A stretch of DNA of 35,355 nt from Staphylococcus petrasii (lineage in GTDB: Bacteria > Bacillota > Bacilli > Staphylococcales > Staphylococcaceae): assembly GCF_002902565.1 (NCBI RefSeq), contig NZ_PPRC01000042.1, positions 1-35,355 of the forward strand. Direction: 5' to 3'. The notes beneath the pieces were generated by a model. It had not been told where the DNA came from and made no database searches. It saw only the letters and a program-made list of their open reading frames with translations. Positions 8,286-16,847 of the stretch are shown piece after piece. The first letter of the stretch is position 1; the number at the start of each line of letters is the position of its first letter. Made by a program: the position numbers and the translations under genes.

Positions 8286-9092
8286 ATGAAATATGCCGTA
8301 ATAGGTGATCCAATCTCACATTCATTATCTCCAATCATGCATAATGCTAATTTTCATTCATTAGACATGAACGATTCATATGAAGCATTGCATATTCCAG
8401 TAGAACGTTTTAATCAAATCCGAGAAATTATGGAAGAAAAAGACATTTCAGGATTCAATATTACCATTCCACATAAAGAACGTATCATTCCTTATTTAGA
8501 TGAGATTGATGAACAGTCAGAAACTGTAGGTGCAGTCAATACTGTAAAAATAGTTGATGGTAAATGGATTGGATATAATACTGATGGTCTAGGATATGTT
8601 ACTGGTTTAAAACAAGTCTATCCTGATTTAGAAAATGCTTATATATTAATCTTAGGTGCTGGAGGAGCTAGTAAAGGCATTGCAAACGAGTTAAGCAAGT
8701 TCGTTCAACCTAGATTAACAGTTGCAAATAGAACTATGAGTCGCTTTGAATCTTGGACATTAGATATTAATGCAATTTCACTTGAACAAGCTGAGACTCA
8801 TTTAGATGAATTTGATATTATAATTAATACTACGCCTGCTGGTATGGATGAGAATAAAGAGCATGTCATTAGCTTAAAACATTTATCACCCAACACATTA
8901 GTTAGCGATATTGTTTACATTCCTTATAAAACGCCTTTCCTAGAAGAAGCTGAAGCTAAAGGAAACCAAATTTATAACGGTTTAGATATGTTTGTCTATC
9001 AAGGCGCAGAAAGTTTTAAAATTTGGACTGGAAAACAACCAAATATTCAAGAAATGAAATATGCAGTACTAAAAAATTTAAAAGGAGAATAA
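8286..9092 (+). CDS. aroE: Shikimate dehydrogenase
   Basis: Reduces 3-dehydroshikimate to shikimate with NADPH in the chorismate pathway for aromatic amino acids and folate. The 268-aa protein has the substrate-binding N-terminal domain with [10 protein letters not shown] (7-16), catalytic lysine K64 in IPHKE and catalytic aspartate D100 in YNTDG. A Rossmann domain with GAGGASK (124-130) and NRT follows, and a NADP-end motif [12 protein letters not shown] lies near the C terminus. AAGGTGG lies 8 nt before the ATG. The spacing to yhbY is only 1 nt, so the metabolic gene is embedded in a ribosome-assembly operon. Confidence 0.95.
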   Translation: MKYAVIGDPISHSLSPIMHNANFHSLDMNDSYEALHIPVERFNQIREIMEEKDISGFNITIPHKERIIPYLDEIDEQSETVGAVNTVKIVDGKWIGYNTDGLGYVTGLKQVYPDLENAYILILGAGGASKGIANELSKFVQPRLTVANRTMSRFESWTLDINAISLEQAETHLDEFDIIINTTPAGMDENKEHVISLKHLSPNTLVSDIVYIPYKTPFLEEAEAKGNQIYNGLDMFVYQGAESFKIWTGKQPNIQEMKYAVLKNLKGE

Positions 9093-9093
9093 T

Positions 9094-9384
9094 ATGCTTA
9101 CAGGAAAACAAAAAAGATATTTAAGAAGTTTAGCTCATAATATTGATCCTATTTTTCAAATTGGTAAAGCAGGAATAAATGAAAATATGATTGCTCAAAT
9201 CGATGATACATTAGAAAATAGAGAACTTATTAAAATTCACGTATTACAAAATAACTTTGATGATAAGAATGAATTAGCAACTGCTCTAAGTGAAGCTACT
9301 AATAGTGAAGTTGTGCAAGTAATTGGTTCAATGATTGTGATTTACAGAGAATCTGAAGAAAATAAAGAAATCACTTTACCATAA
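9094..9384 (+). CDS. yhbY: Ribosome assembly RNA-binding protein YhbY
   Basis: Small single-domain CRM (YhbY) RNA-binding protein of 96 aa, associated with pre-50S particles. It shows the family opening [24 protein letters not shown], a GINENM segment and the C-terminal GSMIVIYR strand. AAAGGAGA is placed before the ATG. It lies between aroE and nadD with almost no intergenic DNA. CRM proteins bind RNA through a basic surface and a conserved GxxG-like loop; here that position is the IGKAG region near residue 26. Confidence 0.92.
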   Translation: MLTGKQKRYLRSLAHNIDPIFQIGKAGINENMIAQIDDTLENRELIKIHVLQNNFDDKNELATALSEATNSEVVQVIGSMIVIYRESEENKEITLP

Positions 9385-9388
9385 ATAT

Positions 9389-9961
9389 ATGACAAAAAAA
9401 ATCGTTTTATATGGTGGTCAATTTAACCCAATCCATACTGCACATATGTTAGTAGCTAATGAAGTGCATTCTATTATTAAGCCTGATAAATTTTATTTTT
9501 TACCTAGTTATATGGCGCCTCTAAAAAGTCATGAAGATTATTTAGAGGCGAAATATAGAATGAAAATGATTAAGATGGTAATAAGTGAACTTGGCTTTGG
9601 CGAAATTTGTGAGGCTGAATTAGAAAGAAAAGGGCAAAGTTATACGTATGATACTTTAAAAGACCTAGTTAATATTGAACCTGATGCTAAATTCTATTTC
9701 ATCATTGGCACTGATCAATATGAGCAATTAGATAAATGGTATAAAATTGAAGAATTAAAACAGTTAATTACTTTTATTATTGTTAATCGTGGCGTAGATC
9801 ATCAGACAGTTGACGATGATATGGTTTCTATTACTATTCCTCGTATGGATATTAGTTCTTCTATGATTAGACAACGCGTAAAAAATAAAGAAACAATAAA
9901 TGTCTTAGTCCCTCGAAAGGTTAATAACTATATTAGAGAGGAAGGATTTTATGAAAATTAA
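9389..9961 (+). CDS. nadD: Nicotinate-nucleotide adenylyltransferase
   Basis: Adenylates nicotinate mononucleotide to deamido-NAD in NAD synthesis. The 190-aa protein carries the nucleotidyltransferase signature [11 protein letters not shown] (9-19) with H16 and H19, a YTYDTL segment, [12 protein letters not shown], and the C-terminal ISSSMIRQR phosphate-binding motif. The ATG at 9389 is 4 nt after the yhbY stop. The bases before it are A-rich without a recognisable Shine-Dalgarno, so translation probably depends on ribosomes ending yhbY. It overlaps yqeK by 11 nt. Confidence 0.95.
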   Translation: MTKKIVLYGGQFNPIHTAHMLVANEVHSIIKPDKFYFLPSYMAPLKSHEDYLEAKYRMKMIKMVISELGFGEICEAELERKGQSYTYDTLKDLVNIEPDAKFYFIIGTDQYEQLDKWYKIEELKQLITFIIVNRGVDHQTVDDDMVSITIPRMDISSSMIRQRVKNKETINVLVPRKVNNYIREEGFYEN

Positions 9962-10535
9962 AAAAGCTGTTGAATTAGTTAAAGATAAATTGCCTGAAAA
10001 AAGATTCAAACATTCATTAAGAGTCGCTGAAACAGCAGTTAAACTTGCTGAAATTTATGATGGTGACAAAGAAAAAGCAGAATTAGCAGGCGTCTTACAT
10101 GATTATTGCAAGTATGATGATTTAAGTAGTATGTATCAAATCGTACGTCAACATGATTTAGATAGTGAATTATTAAGTTATGGCAGCGAGATCTTACATG
10201 GACCAGTGTGTGCAGCAATTATGAAATCTGAATATAATGTTCAAGATGAAGAAGTTTTATTAGCTATTAAAAACCATACTACTGGTCGTAAAGAAATGAC
10301 TAAAACGGAAAAATTAGTTTTTATTGCTGATTACATTGAGCCTGGAAGAAAGACCCCCGGAGTTGAAGAAATCCGCGATATGGCATACAATCAAGGTAGC
10401 TTAGATAAAACAATTTATGAAATTTCTAAGCGAACAGTTTTATTTTTAATTGGTAAAGATATTACAGTATTCGGCGCAACGATTTCATGTTTAAACTATT
10501 ATAATTATAGTGATCAAAGAATAAAGGATGATTAA
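9951..10535 (+). CDS. yqeK: HD-domain hydrolase YqeK (Ap4A hydrolase family)
   Basis: HD-superfamily phosphohydrolase of 194 aa. Metal-binding residues are visible as HSLRVAETA, the HD pair in GVLHDYCKY, a HGPVCA histidine, NHTTG and a final ADYIEPGR. Bacterial YqeK enzymes hydrolyse diadenosine tetraphosphate symmetrically to ADP, so the likely role is clearing this alarmone. That function is by family assignment. The ATG lies inside the end of nadD with GAGGAAGG upstream. The next gene, rsfS, starts immediately after the stop. Confidence 0.9.
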   Translation: MKIKKAVELVKDKLPEKRFKHSLRVAETAVKLAEIYDGDKEKAELAGVLHDYCKYDDLSSMYQIVRQHDLDSELLSYGSEILHGPVCAAIMKSEYNVQDEEVLLAIKNHTTGRKEMTKTEKLVFIADYIEPGRKTPGVEEIRDMAYNQGSLDKTIYEISKRTVLFLIGKDITVFGATISCLNYYNYSDQRIKDD

Positions 10536-10889
10536 ATGAATTCAGAAGAATTATTAAATATTGCTGTCAATGCGACAGAAAACAAAAAAGCGGAAGATAT
10601 TGTTTCTCTTAGTATGCAAGGTATTAGTGATATGACTGATTACTTTGTGGTTTGTCATGGTAATAACGAAAGACAAGTACAATCAATCGCTAGAGCTGTT
10701 AAGGAAGCTGCTCATGAGCAAGATATCGATGTTAAGCGCATGGAAGGATATCAAAGTGCTCGTTGGGTATTGATTGATTTAGCTGATGTTGTAGTACATA
10801 TATTCCATAAAGACGAACGTAATTACTATAATATTGAGAAATTATATCAAGACGCGCCAATAGAAACATACGAACAGGCAGTTTATTAA
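10536..10889 (+). CDS. rsfS: Ribosome silencing factor RsfS
   Basis: Binds ribosomal protein L14 and blocks subunit joining during nutrient limitation; it also takes part in 50S maturation. The 117-aa protein shows family blocks SMQGISDMTDYFVVCHGNN, RQVQSIA and the C-terminal GYQSARWVLIDLADVVVHIFH followed by the RNYYNIEKLY end. Length and motifs are typical. A weak AAAGGATG lies upstream, and the gene abuts yqeK without a gap. Confidence 0.94.
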   Translation: MNSEELLNIAVNATENKKAEDIVSLSMQGISDMTDYFVVCHGNNERQVQSIARAVKEAAHEQDIDVKRMEGYQSARWVLIDLADVVVHIFHKDERNYYNIEKLYQDAPIETYEQAVY

Positions 10890-10890
10890 T

Positions 10891-11616
10891 ATGACTCAGT
10901 ATGTAGAAATGAGTACAGTATACGATCAATTAACTTTAGACCAACCATATGATAAGTGGTTTACTATAGTTAAACATTATGCACAGCCTTTTACAGATAA
11001 ACTTGATTTACTTGATATCGGCTGTGGCACAGGAAGTTTAACATCGTTGCTTACTTCTATTGGAACGGTTACGGGAATGGATTTAAGTAGTGATATGCTA
11101 TCCATTGCTGCTAATAAATCTAATCAAGTTACTTGGTTAGAAGGAGATATGACCGATTTTACATTAAATAAAACGTTTAATGTCATAACAATATTTTGTG
11201 ATTCACTGAATTACTTGCCAGATGATGAAGAAGTACTTGATACATTTAATTGTGTATATAATCATCTCTCAGATTCTGGAGTTTTTATTTTTGATGTTCA
11301 TACTATTTTTAAAATGAATACACTGTTCAATAATCAATGTTATATAGACGAAACTAATGATACTTTCCTTGCATGGGAAGCTATTGCTGGGGAAGAGCCT
11401 TATAGTGTTTATCATGATATGAGCTTTTTCATTAAAAATACTGATGGCAGTTATCATAGATTTGATGAATCTCACTATCAAAGAACTTTTGAAGAGCAAC
11501 ATTATCGTAATTTATTAAAACAAGCTGGCTTTTCTCAAATTGAAACATTTGTAGATTTTGATATTAATAATCATGATGAAAATGGAGAAAGACTATTTTT
11601 CGTCGTTCATAAATAA
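10891..11616 (+). CDS. Class I SAM-dependent methyltransferase (YqeM-like)
   Basis: A 241-aa Rossmann-fold methyltransferase of the YqeM type usually found after rsfS in Firmicutes. Motif I is LLDIGCGTGSLT (about 43-54), followed by a GMDLS acidic loop (about 64-68) and a motif near FNVITIFCDSLNYL. The substrate is unknown. Its start lies 1 nt after the rsfS stop and lacks a strong Shine-Dalgarno, so coupling is likely. It is the last gene before the comE operon; a terminator hairpin begins 11 bp after its stop. Confidence 0.85.
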   Translation: MTQYVEMSTVYDQLTLDQPYDKWFTIVKHYAQPFTDKLDLLDIGCGTGSLTSLLTSIGTVTGMDLSSDMLSIAANKSNQVTWLEGDMTDFTLNKTFNVITIFCDSLNYLPDDEEVLDTFNCVYNHLSDSGVFIFDVHTIFKMNTLFNNQCYIDETNDTFLAWEAIAGEEPYSVYHDMSFFIKNTDGSYHRFDESHYQRTFEEQHYRNLLKQAGFSQIETFVDFDINNHDENGERLFFVVHK

Positions 11617-11627
11617 TTTTTAAAGTA

Positions 11628-11674
11628 AACTCGTTTCCTTATACGTTTATACATATAAGGAGATGAGTTTTTTT
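11628..11674 (+). terminator. Terminator hairpin overlapping the comEA ribosome binding site
   Basis: A 16-bp stem (11628-11643 with 11654-11669, two G-U pairs) has a 10-nt loop and runs into seven T at 11668-11674. It is the terminator of the rsfS-methyltransferase transcript. Its 3' arm also contains the comEA Shine-Dalgarno AAGGAGA (11657-11663), and the T run supplies the spacer and the first bases of the TTG start (11673). Structure and translation start are mutually exclusive. Confidence 0.85.
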
Positions 11675-12383
11675 GTTTAATAATATGAATGACATAATCA
11701 ATTTCATTTTAAAATGGAAAGTTCAAATTATAATTGCGATTTGTGTAATTGGGGTTGGGATTTTCTTAATATTTTTCAAAGGAGGGGACAATGCAGAAAC
11801 AACATTGAATAATGATTTAGCAAAAACTTCAACTAATAACAGCGAAATGTATAAACATGGAAGTAACAATCAAACTAAAAATAAAAATGCTGCAAGCGAT
11901 AGTTCAGATAAAAAAGAATCAGAAAACAAAACCGTTTTAGTTGATGTTAAAGGGGCAGTCGAGAAACCCGATGTTTATGAAATGAAAAGCTCAGATAGGG
12001 TCAATGATGTGTTAAAAAAAGCTAAACTTTTGAAAGAAGCTGATGTAACTCAAATTAATTTATCTGAAAGGCTAACTGATCAAAAAATGATTAATGTTCC
12101 TTCTAAAAATGATGCAAATAAAACTTCTTCAAGCCAAACCAGTAGTGAAAATATAAATGGAAAAACTTCTACTCAAAATGCTCCCACTCAGAACAAAGTG
12201 AATTTGAATACTGCTACTGAAAGCGATCTGTTAAATGTACCCGGTATAGGACCGACAAAAGTAAAAGAAATATTAGAATATAAACAAAAGAACGGTCAAT
12301 TTAATAGTGTGGATAATCTAAAAGAAATCAAAGGAATAGGAGGGAAAACTTTCGAAAAAATAAAGGATTATTTTACAGTTTAA
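11673..12383 (+). CDS. comEA: Competence protein ComEA, DNA receptor
   Basis: Membrane-anchored receptor for incoming double-stranded DNA in transformation. The 236-aa protein has a short cytoplasmic N terminus and one transmembrane helix (about 16-33). A low-complexity Asn/Lys/Ser region follows, then an SLBB-like domain (VDVKGAVEKPDVYEM, about 89-150), a second linker and a C-terminal tandem helix-hairpin-helix DNA-binding domain (about 172-236, NVPGIGPTKVKEI and IKGIGGKTFEKI). The start is TTG at 11673, 9 nt after AAGGAGA; an in-frame ATG at 11685 is too far from any Shine-Dalgarno. The ribosome binding site is buried in a terminator hairpin, which should keep expression low. Transformation genes in staphylococci are normally silent unless SigH is active. 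Confidence 0.93.
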   Translation: MFNNMNDIINFILKWKVQIIIAICVIGVGIFLIFFKGGDNAETTLNNDLAKTSTNNSEMYKHGSNNQTKNKNAASDSSDKKESENKTVLVDVKGAVEKPDVYEMKSSDRVNDVLKKAKLLKEADVTQINLSERLTDQKMINVPSKNDANKTSSSQTSSENINGKTSTQNAPTQNKVNLNTATESDLLNVPGIGPTKVKEILEYKQKNGQFNSVDNLKEIKGIGGKTFEKIKDYFTV

Positions 12384-12452
12384 AAAATTATGCAGGCATT
12401 TAATAACAAATCAACTTGAACTAAAATAAGAATTACAGTTTTAATATTTTAA

Positions 12453-12482
12453 TTTACTATAACTACAAGCTTAAATTATAAT
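12453..12482 (+). promoter_or_regulatory. Candidate promoter of comEB
   Basis: TTTACT (12453-12458), an 18-bp spacer and TATAAT (12477-12482) lie in the 134-bp gap between comEA and comEB. This would let comEB, and possibly comEC, be transcribed independently of comEA. Confidence 0.5.
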
Positions 12483-12517
12483 ATTAATTAATATACATTT
12501 TAATGGAGCTGAAAATT

Positions 12518-12976
12518 ATGGAAAGAATCAAATGGGATGAATACTTTATGGCTCAAAGCCATCTATTAGCATTACGTTCAACTTGTCAACGTCTTTCAGT
12601 GGGAGCTACTATTGTAAAAGACAATAGAATCATTGCCGGAGGTTATAATGGGTCAGTAGCAGGCGAAGTTCATTGTATTGACGAGGGCTGTTTAATCGAA
12701 GATGGCCACTGTATTCGAACAATTCATGCTGAAATGAATGCCTTACTTCAATGTGCCAAACAAGGTGTATCTACTGAGGGTGCCACTATTTACGTAACTC
12801 ATTTCCCTTGTCTAAACTGTACCAAATCAATTATTCAAGCTGGTATTACTAGAATCTATTATGCACAAGATTATCATAATCATGAGTATGCACTTAAATT
12901 GTTAGCTCAATCAGGTATAGAGCATCAGCAAATTGATTTTTCAGCTGAGAAAGTTGCTCAATATTTATTGAATTAA
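12518..12976 (+). CDS. comEB: dCMP deaminase family protein ComEB
   Basis: Cytidine/deoxycytidylate deaminase family enzyme of about 152 aa. The zinc site is visible as H70-A-E72 and P97-C98-x2-C101; extra Cys/His residues near 53-65 (HCIDEGCLIEDGHC) resemble the second zinc site of dCMP deaminases. The likely reaction is dCMP to dUMP for thymidylate synthesis. Despite the name, B. subtilis ComEB is not needed for transformation. ATG at 12518 is preferred, 9 nt after GGAG (12505-12508); an in-frame ATG at 12503 overlaps that Shine-Dalgarno. The gene has its own candidate promoter, which fits a housekeeping role. Confidence 0.9.
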   Translation: MERIKWDEYFMAQSHLLALRSTCQRLSVGATIVKDNRIIAGGYNGSVAGEVHCIDEGCLIEDGHCIRTIHAEMNALLQCAKQGVSTEGATIYVTHFPCLNCTKSIIQAGITRIYYAQDYHNHEYALKLLAQSGIEHQQIDFSAEKVAQYLLN

Positions 12977-12982
12977 TAACTT

Positions 12983-15166
12983 ATGATTTATATAGCTTTA
13001 AGTTTACTATCTGGAATTTTGTGGATTCATTTAAAAATGTTTTCACTGTTTCTTATAAGTTTATTAATTTTTCTCGGTCTTCAAAAACAATTTAATTTAA
13101 ACCTCGTAATTTTATTAATTATAAGTTTTATAAGTGGGATATTAGTAGCAAATCATAATATAAACGCTAGCGCTAAACTAATCCAATACTATAAATTGAA
13201 TCAAAACATTGATAGAGAAGTAGTATTTAATAGTATGGTTAACCAAACTAAAAATCAGTTTAAAGGCGAATTCTTTATTGATAATATTGGCTATTCATTT
13301 ACATATATAAGTAAAAACCCAAATATAAAAGCGAGTATGTTAGAAAATAATGCATGCCCAATTAAGGGAACCCTCTCAAATGTAATCAATGATAAGGCAT
13401 ATGTATTTATTAAAGAAATTAATTATAAACAATGTCATATGGTTACTCATAATAATTTTATTGAGCGTCACATAAAGTATATTACTACTAAGCTTCAACA
13501 TAGTAATTTGAAATATCCTGAAAAAATATTAGCATTAATTACTGGTGACATGAGTGGGATAGATAAAGAATATTTAGACAAAGTAAAAATAATAGGTATT
13601 TATCATTTACTTGCAGTGAGCGGCTCTCACATTGCTACTATATCCGTTTTAATTCATCAAAGTTTAGTGAGGTTTAATGTTCCAAAAGTACTTATAAAAT
13701 TGTCTATCATTATAATGCTTATTCTTTTTGCTTTTTATACTAATTTTGCTCCTAGTGCTTTGAGAGCTATTTTAGCTACGATTATATTTTTAGTCATTCC
13801 ACGTCAGTTTAAACTTTCTTCACTAGATATTTTAAGTGTTGTTTTTATAGGTTTAACAATTAGCTACCCGTCAATTATATATGATATAGGTTTCCAATTT
13901 TCATTTTTAATATCATTATTTATAGTTCTTTCTTTGCCACTAATAAATTCGTTGTCTCACTTACAAAGTTTATTATTTCTAACATTTATCGCGCAGTTAT
14001 CATCTTCAATTATAAGTATTTATCACTTTAATCAACTTCAATGGATTGGATTGTTTTCAAATTTAATATTTGTCCCTTTATATAGCTTTATTATCTTTCC
14101 TTTATCAATTTTTATATTTATTATTTATCACTTTGTAAATAACATTAATTTTATAAATCATCTTATGAACGAAGTTTTTATTGTTCATGATGATATCCTC
14201 AATTTATTTCTTACCTTTAAAAATGATCAGATATTTGTTGCTTCAACTTCTTCATTTAACTTATTAATCTACTTTTTACTTTCACTTCTGAGTTATATTT
14301 TTATTTGTCACAAGAAGTTGTTAGCTAGTTTTTTAATTCTATCAACATTTGTAGTAATCATTTCATTCAATTCACAGCCACATCATAATTCAATTACTTT
14401 TTTTGATGTAGGGCAAGGGGACAGTTTATTATTTCAAACTAATAAAAATGAAACTGTAATGGTTGATACTGGAGGAAAGGAATCATCCAACAACCAATCT
14501 GCTAGCCATAATATTTCAAAATATCATATACTTCCTTCATTAAAATCTAAAGGTATATCTTCAATCGATTATCTAATTCTGACACATCCCCACGCAGATC
14601 ATATCGCAGAATTTCCTTACTTAGCTAATCACATTAAAATCAAACGATTATATATTAATATCCCAAGTTATTCAAAAGAACAATACTCTCAAATACAAAT
14701 AATTTGTGAAAAGAATAATATCAAATTGTTCGATGCGACGAAGATTAATTCAATTCAACTATCAAATAGTAATATATCTTTTCTGAATTCCTATATACCA
14801 ATAAGTGAGGATAAAAATGAACAAAGTATTGTCTTATTAGTTAAATATAGAATGATTAACATATTATTAATGGGGGATGCCACAAAGAATAATGAGACGT
14901 TGTTGCTTAAAAGATATGATTTACCTAAAATAGATATACTCAAAGTAGGGCATCATGGCAGTAAAACGAGTAGCTCAATGCCTTTTCTCGAAAAGATTCA
15001 CCCTTCAATAAGTATTATTTCTAGTGGTAAGAATAATAAGTATCATCTTCCTAATCAATCTACAATTGATTCTCTGATAAAATTGGATTCAAAGATTTTC
15101 AATACGCAAAGTGAGGGAGAAATTTCTATTAATCTTGATAATCACTTCAAAACCTCATTTAAATAA
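12983..15166 (+). CDS. comEC: DNA channel protein ComEC
   Basis: Polytopic inner-membrane protein of 727 aa that forms the channel for single-stranded DNA uptake. It has two N-terminal transmembrane helices, a soluble OB-like domain (about 60-160), the competence domain opening with LLAVSGSHI followed by many transmembrane segments (to about 460), and a C-terminal metallo-beta-lactamase-like nuclease domain. The nuclease domain begins at FDVGQGDSLLF, with the metal site H535-P-H537-A-D539-H540 and a later HHGSKTSSS. All metal ligands are present, so the nuclease domain looks intact. The ATG is 6 nt after the comEB stop with no clear Shine-Dalgarno. Base composition is even more AT-rich than the neighbours. 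Confidence 0.94.
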   Translation: MIYIALSLLSGILWIHLKMFSLFLISLLIFLGLQKQFNLNLVILLIISFISGILVANHNINASAKLIQYYKLNQNIDREVVFNSMVNQTKNQFKGEFFIDNIGYSFTYISKNPNIKASMLENNACPIKGTLSNVINDKAYVFIKEINYKQCHMVTHNNFIERHIKYITTKLQHSNLKYPEKILALITGDMSGIDKEYLDKVKIIGIYHLLAVSGSHIATISVLIHQSLVRFNVPKVLIKLSIIIMLILFAFYTNFAPSALRAILATIIFLVIPRQFKLSSLDILSVVFIGLTISYPSIIYDIGFQFSFLISLFIVLSLPLINSLSHLQSLLFLTFIAQLSSSIISIYHFNQLQWIGLFSNLIFVPLYSFIIFPLSIFIFIIYHFVNNINFINHLMNEVFIVHDDILNLFLTFKNDQIFVASTSSFNLLIYFLLSLLSYIFICHKKLLASFLILSTFVVIISFNSQPHHNSITFFDVGQGDSLLFQTNKNETVMVDTGGKESSNNQSASHNISKYHILPSLKSKGISSIDYLILTHPHADHIAEFPYLANHIKIKRLYINIPSYSKEQYSQIQIICEKNNIKLFDATKINSIQLSNSNISFLNSYIPISEDKNEQSIVLLVKYRMINILLMGDATKNNETLLLKRYDLPKIDILKVGHHGSKTSSSMPFLEKIHPSISIISSGKNNKYHLPNQSTIDSLIKLDSKIFNTQSEGEISINLDNHFKTSFK

Positions 15167-15198
15167 ATTATTGATAATTAGTGATAATAATTGTCTCA

Positions 15199-15207
15199 TG
15201 ATATAAT
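15199..15207 (+). promoter_or_regulatory. Extended -10 promoter of holA
   Basis: TG-A-TATAAT (15199-15207) is a textbook extended -10 element in the 79-bp gap before holA. No good -35 is visible at 16-18 bp, which extended -10 promoters tolerate. Confidence 0.5.
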
Positions 15208-15245
15208 ATGTAAACGTGTAAAAATTAGAAAGGGTGCTCATTACT

Positions 15246-16220
15246 ATGGGGAATAATATAGTGGCCGTTTATGGAGAAGTACCAGAGCTTGTTGAAAAGA
15301 AAAGTAATGAAATTGTAAATGACTTTTTAAATGAAGAAAAAGATGATTTTAACTATATCAAATTTAACCTTTATGAACATAGCATGTCTAATATTATTGA
15401 AGAGACATTAACTATGCCTTTTATCTCAGAGAAAAAAGCCATTGTAGTTAAAAATTCTTTTATTTTTACAGGCGAAAAAGTTTCAAAAGATTTAACACCT
15501 AATAATGATCAAATTTTAGAATTTCTTGATAAATACGACGGTGAAAATCTTATCATCTTCGAAATTTATCAAAATAAATTGGATGAACGTAAAAAGATAA
15601 CTAAAACGCTAAAACAAAATGGCAAACTTTCTAAAGTAGAACAGATGTCTGAACAAGAAATAAAAACTTGGATACAGAATAAACTTTATGAAAATTATAA
15701 AGATATCAAGCAGGATGCATTAAATTTATTTATTGAACTAACTGGTATAAATTTCAATATCGTTTCACAAGAACTGGAAAAAATCATACTATTTTTAGGT
15801 GATAGAGCAACGATAACTAAAGAGGATGTTAACTTAATCATTAATCGTAGTTTAGAACAAAATGTCTTCTTATTAACAGAATATATTCAAAAGGGGCAAA
15901 AAGCTAAAGCAATTGCACTTGTTAAAGATCTAATTATCATGAAGGAAGAACCTATAAAGTTATTAGCATTAATAACAAGTAATTATAGATTATATTATCA
16001 ATGTAAGATTCTTTCTCAGAAGGGCTATAGCGGACAACAAATTGCTAAGACAGTTAACGTTCATCCATATAGAGTAAAACTTGCTCTTACTCAAGTAAGA
16101 CACTATCAATTAAATCAGCTGTTAAATATCATTGATAATTGTGCTGAAACAGATTATAAACTTAAATCATCTTATATGGACAAACAATTAATACTTGAAT
16201 TGTTTATTTTGTCCCTATAA
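15246..16220 (+). CDS. holA: DNA polymerase III subunit delta
   Basis: Delta subunit of the clamp loader that opens the beta sliding clamp. The 324-aa protein matches the YqeN/HolA family: an N-terminal AAA+-like domain (NNIVAVYGEVPELVEKK, a degenerate P-loop as expected), a central TGINFNIVSQELEKIILF segment and the C-terminal collar domain (ALITSNYRLYYQCKIL...VHPYRVKLAL). ATG at 15246 is chosen. An in-frame GTG at 15234 lies within the Shine-Dalgarno AAAGGGTG, which is a rather long 11 nt from the ATG. holA regularly follows comEC and precedes rpsT in Firmicutes. Confidence 0.92.
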   Translation: MGNNIVAVYGEVPELVEKKSNEIVNDFLNEEKDDFNYIKFNLYEHSMSNIIEETLTMPFISEKKAIVVKNSFIFTGEKVSKDLTPNNDQILEFLDKYDGENLIIFEIYQNKLDERKKITKTLKQNGKLSKVEQMSEQEIKTWIQNKLYENYKDIKQDALNLFIELTGINFNIVSQELEKIILFLGDRATITKEDVNLIINRSLEQNVFLLTEYIQKGQKAKAIALVKDLIIMKEEPIKLLALITSNYRLYYQCKILSQKGYSGQQIAKTVNVHPYRVKLALTQVRHYQLNQLLNIIDNCAETDYKLKSSYMDKQLILELFILSL

Positions 16221-16252
16221 AAAAAGTTCAAGCTTAGCGCTTGAACTTTTTT
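16220..16252. terminator. Bidirectional terminator between holA and rpsT
   Basis: Stem of 14 bp (16220-16233 with 16239-16252; core AGTTCAAGC/GCTTGAACT) with a 5-nt loop. It is flanked by A on the left and T on the right, so it can terminate both the + strand holA transcript and the - strand rpsT transcript. Confidence 0.92.
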
Positions 16253-16259
16253 AAAAGAA

Positions 16260-16511
16260 TTATTTACTTGATGACATTAATTGTGATTTAATGCGATCAG
16301 CTTTATTTGAATGAATTAAGTTACTTTGTGAAGCTTTATCAACTGATTTGATAGCGAAGCTAACTAATTCAGCTTTGTTATCAGCGTTATTAGCGATAGC
16401 TGATTTAGCGTTTTTCACTGCAGTACGCATAGCGTTTTTTTGTGAAATGTTACGAGCTTCAGCGCTTTCAGTTGTTCTCACACGTTTAATAGCAGATTTA
16501 ATATTTGGCAT
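16260..16511 (-). CDS. rpsT: 30S ribosomal protein S20
   Basis: Primary-binding 16S rRNA protein of 83 aa, rich in Lys/Arg/Ala, beginning MPNIKSAIKRV as in other S20 proteins and ending KADRIKSQLMSSSK. It is the only clear minus-strand gene in the window. The ATG (complement of 16509-16511) follows a strong AGGAGGTGA (complement of 16517-16525). A GTG inside that Shine-Dalgarno would add three residues but is not the likely start. The gene has its own promoter and shares a bidirectional terminator with holA. S20 can repress its own translation in enterobacteria; nothing here confirms that. Confidence 0.97.
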   Translation of the reverse strand: MPNIKSAIKRVRTTESAEARNISQKNAMRTAVKNAKSAIANNADNKAELVSFAIKSVDKASQSNLIHSNKADRIKSQLMSSSK

Positions 16512-16538
16512 TACTGTCACCTCCTAAAAGTGAGCTTT

Positions 16539-16566
16539 AGCATATCAAATTTTATTTTGATTACAA
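16539..16566 (-). promoter_or_regulatory. Promoter of rpsT
   Basis: Read on the minus strand: TTGTAA (complement of 16561-16566), a 16-bp spacer and TATGCT (complement of 16539-16544), preceded by TGA to give an extended -10. It lies about 28 bp upstream of the rpsT start codon. Confidence 0.6.
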
Positions 16567-16654
16567 CAAGAAATATTTTATCAAAACATGTATGTTTGTG
16601 CAATCATTAATTGGAGTTAAACAATTTTATTTAGCAATTAAATCGCATTTGCTA

Positions 16655-16683
16655 TTGGAAAGCCTAATTCAACACTTTATAAT
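16655..16683 (+). promoter_or_regulatory. Distal forward promoter upstream of lepA
   Basis: TTGGAA (16655-16660), an exact 17-bp spacer and a perfect TATAAT (16678-16683). Transcription would start near 16690, about 158 nt before lepA, giving a long leader or an independent small RNA. Confidence 0.6.
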
Positions 16684-16764
16684 TGAAGTATAAATTAACA
16701 ACTAGTTCGTTGAAACAAGTTAATTTAAATCAATAAAGTAACAATATAATAGTTTATCTCAAAT

Positions 16765-16793
16765 TTGCAATTAAGTTTTAAAAACGATATTAT
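16765..16793 (+). promoter_or_regulatory. Proximal promoter of lepA
   Basis: TTGCAA (16765-16770), a 17-bp spacer and TATTAT (16788-16793), about 55 bp before the lepA start codon. Confidence 0.5.
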
Positions 16794-16847
16794 ATCAAAG
16801 ATGTATACATATACGGGCTAATTTTATGAAAGCGAGAATGATAGGTT

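Larger units (their letters stand above)
16567..16847. other. AT-rich divergent region between rpsT and lepA
   Basis: About 280 bp without a coding gene. It holds the upstream part of the rpsT promoter region and two good forward promoters (16655-16683 and 16765-16793). Between them is an AT-rich stretch with a weak inverted repeat, TTAAC and GTTAA, near 16696-16724. No tRNA, riboswitch or credible small ORF was seen. Confidence 0.6.

Noticed and set aside
11654-11692. SigH-type promoter (AAGGA and GAAT) at the comEA start
   Set aside because: The spacing between the two words is about 19 bp and the flanking bases do not fit the RNAGGAWWW-N11-12-RNNGAATWW consensus; the AAGGAG is better explained as the ribosome binding site.
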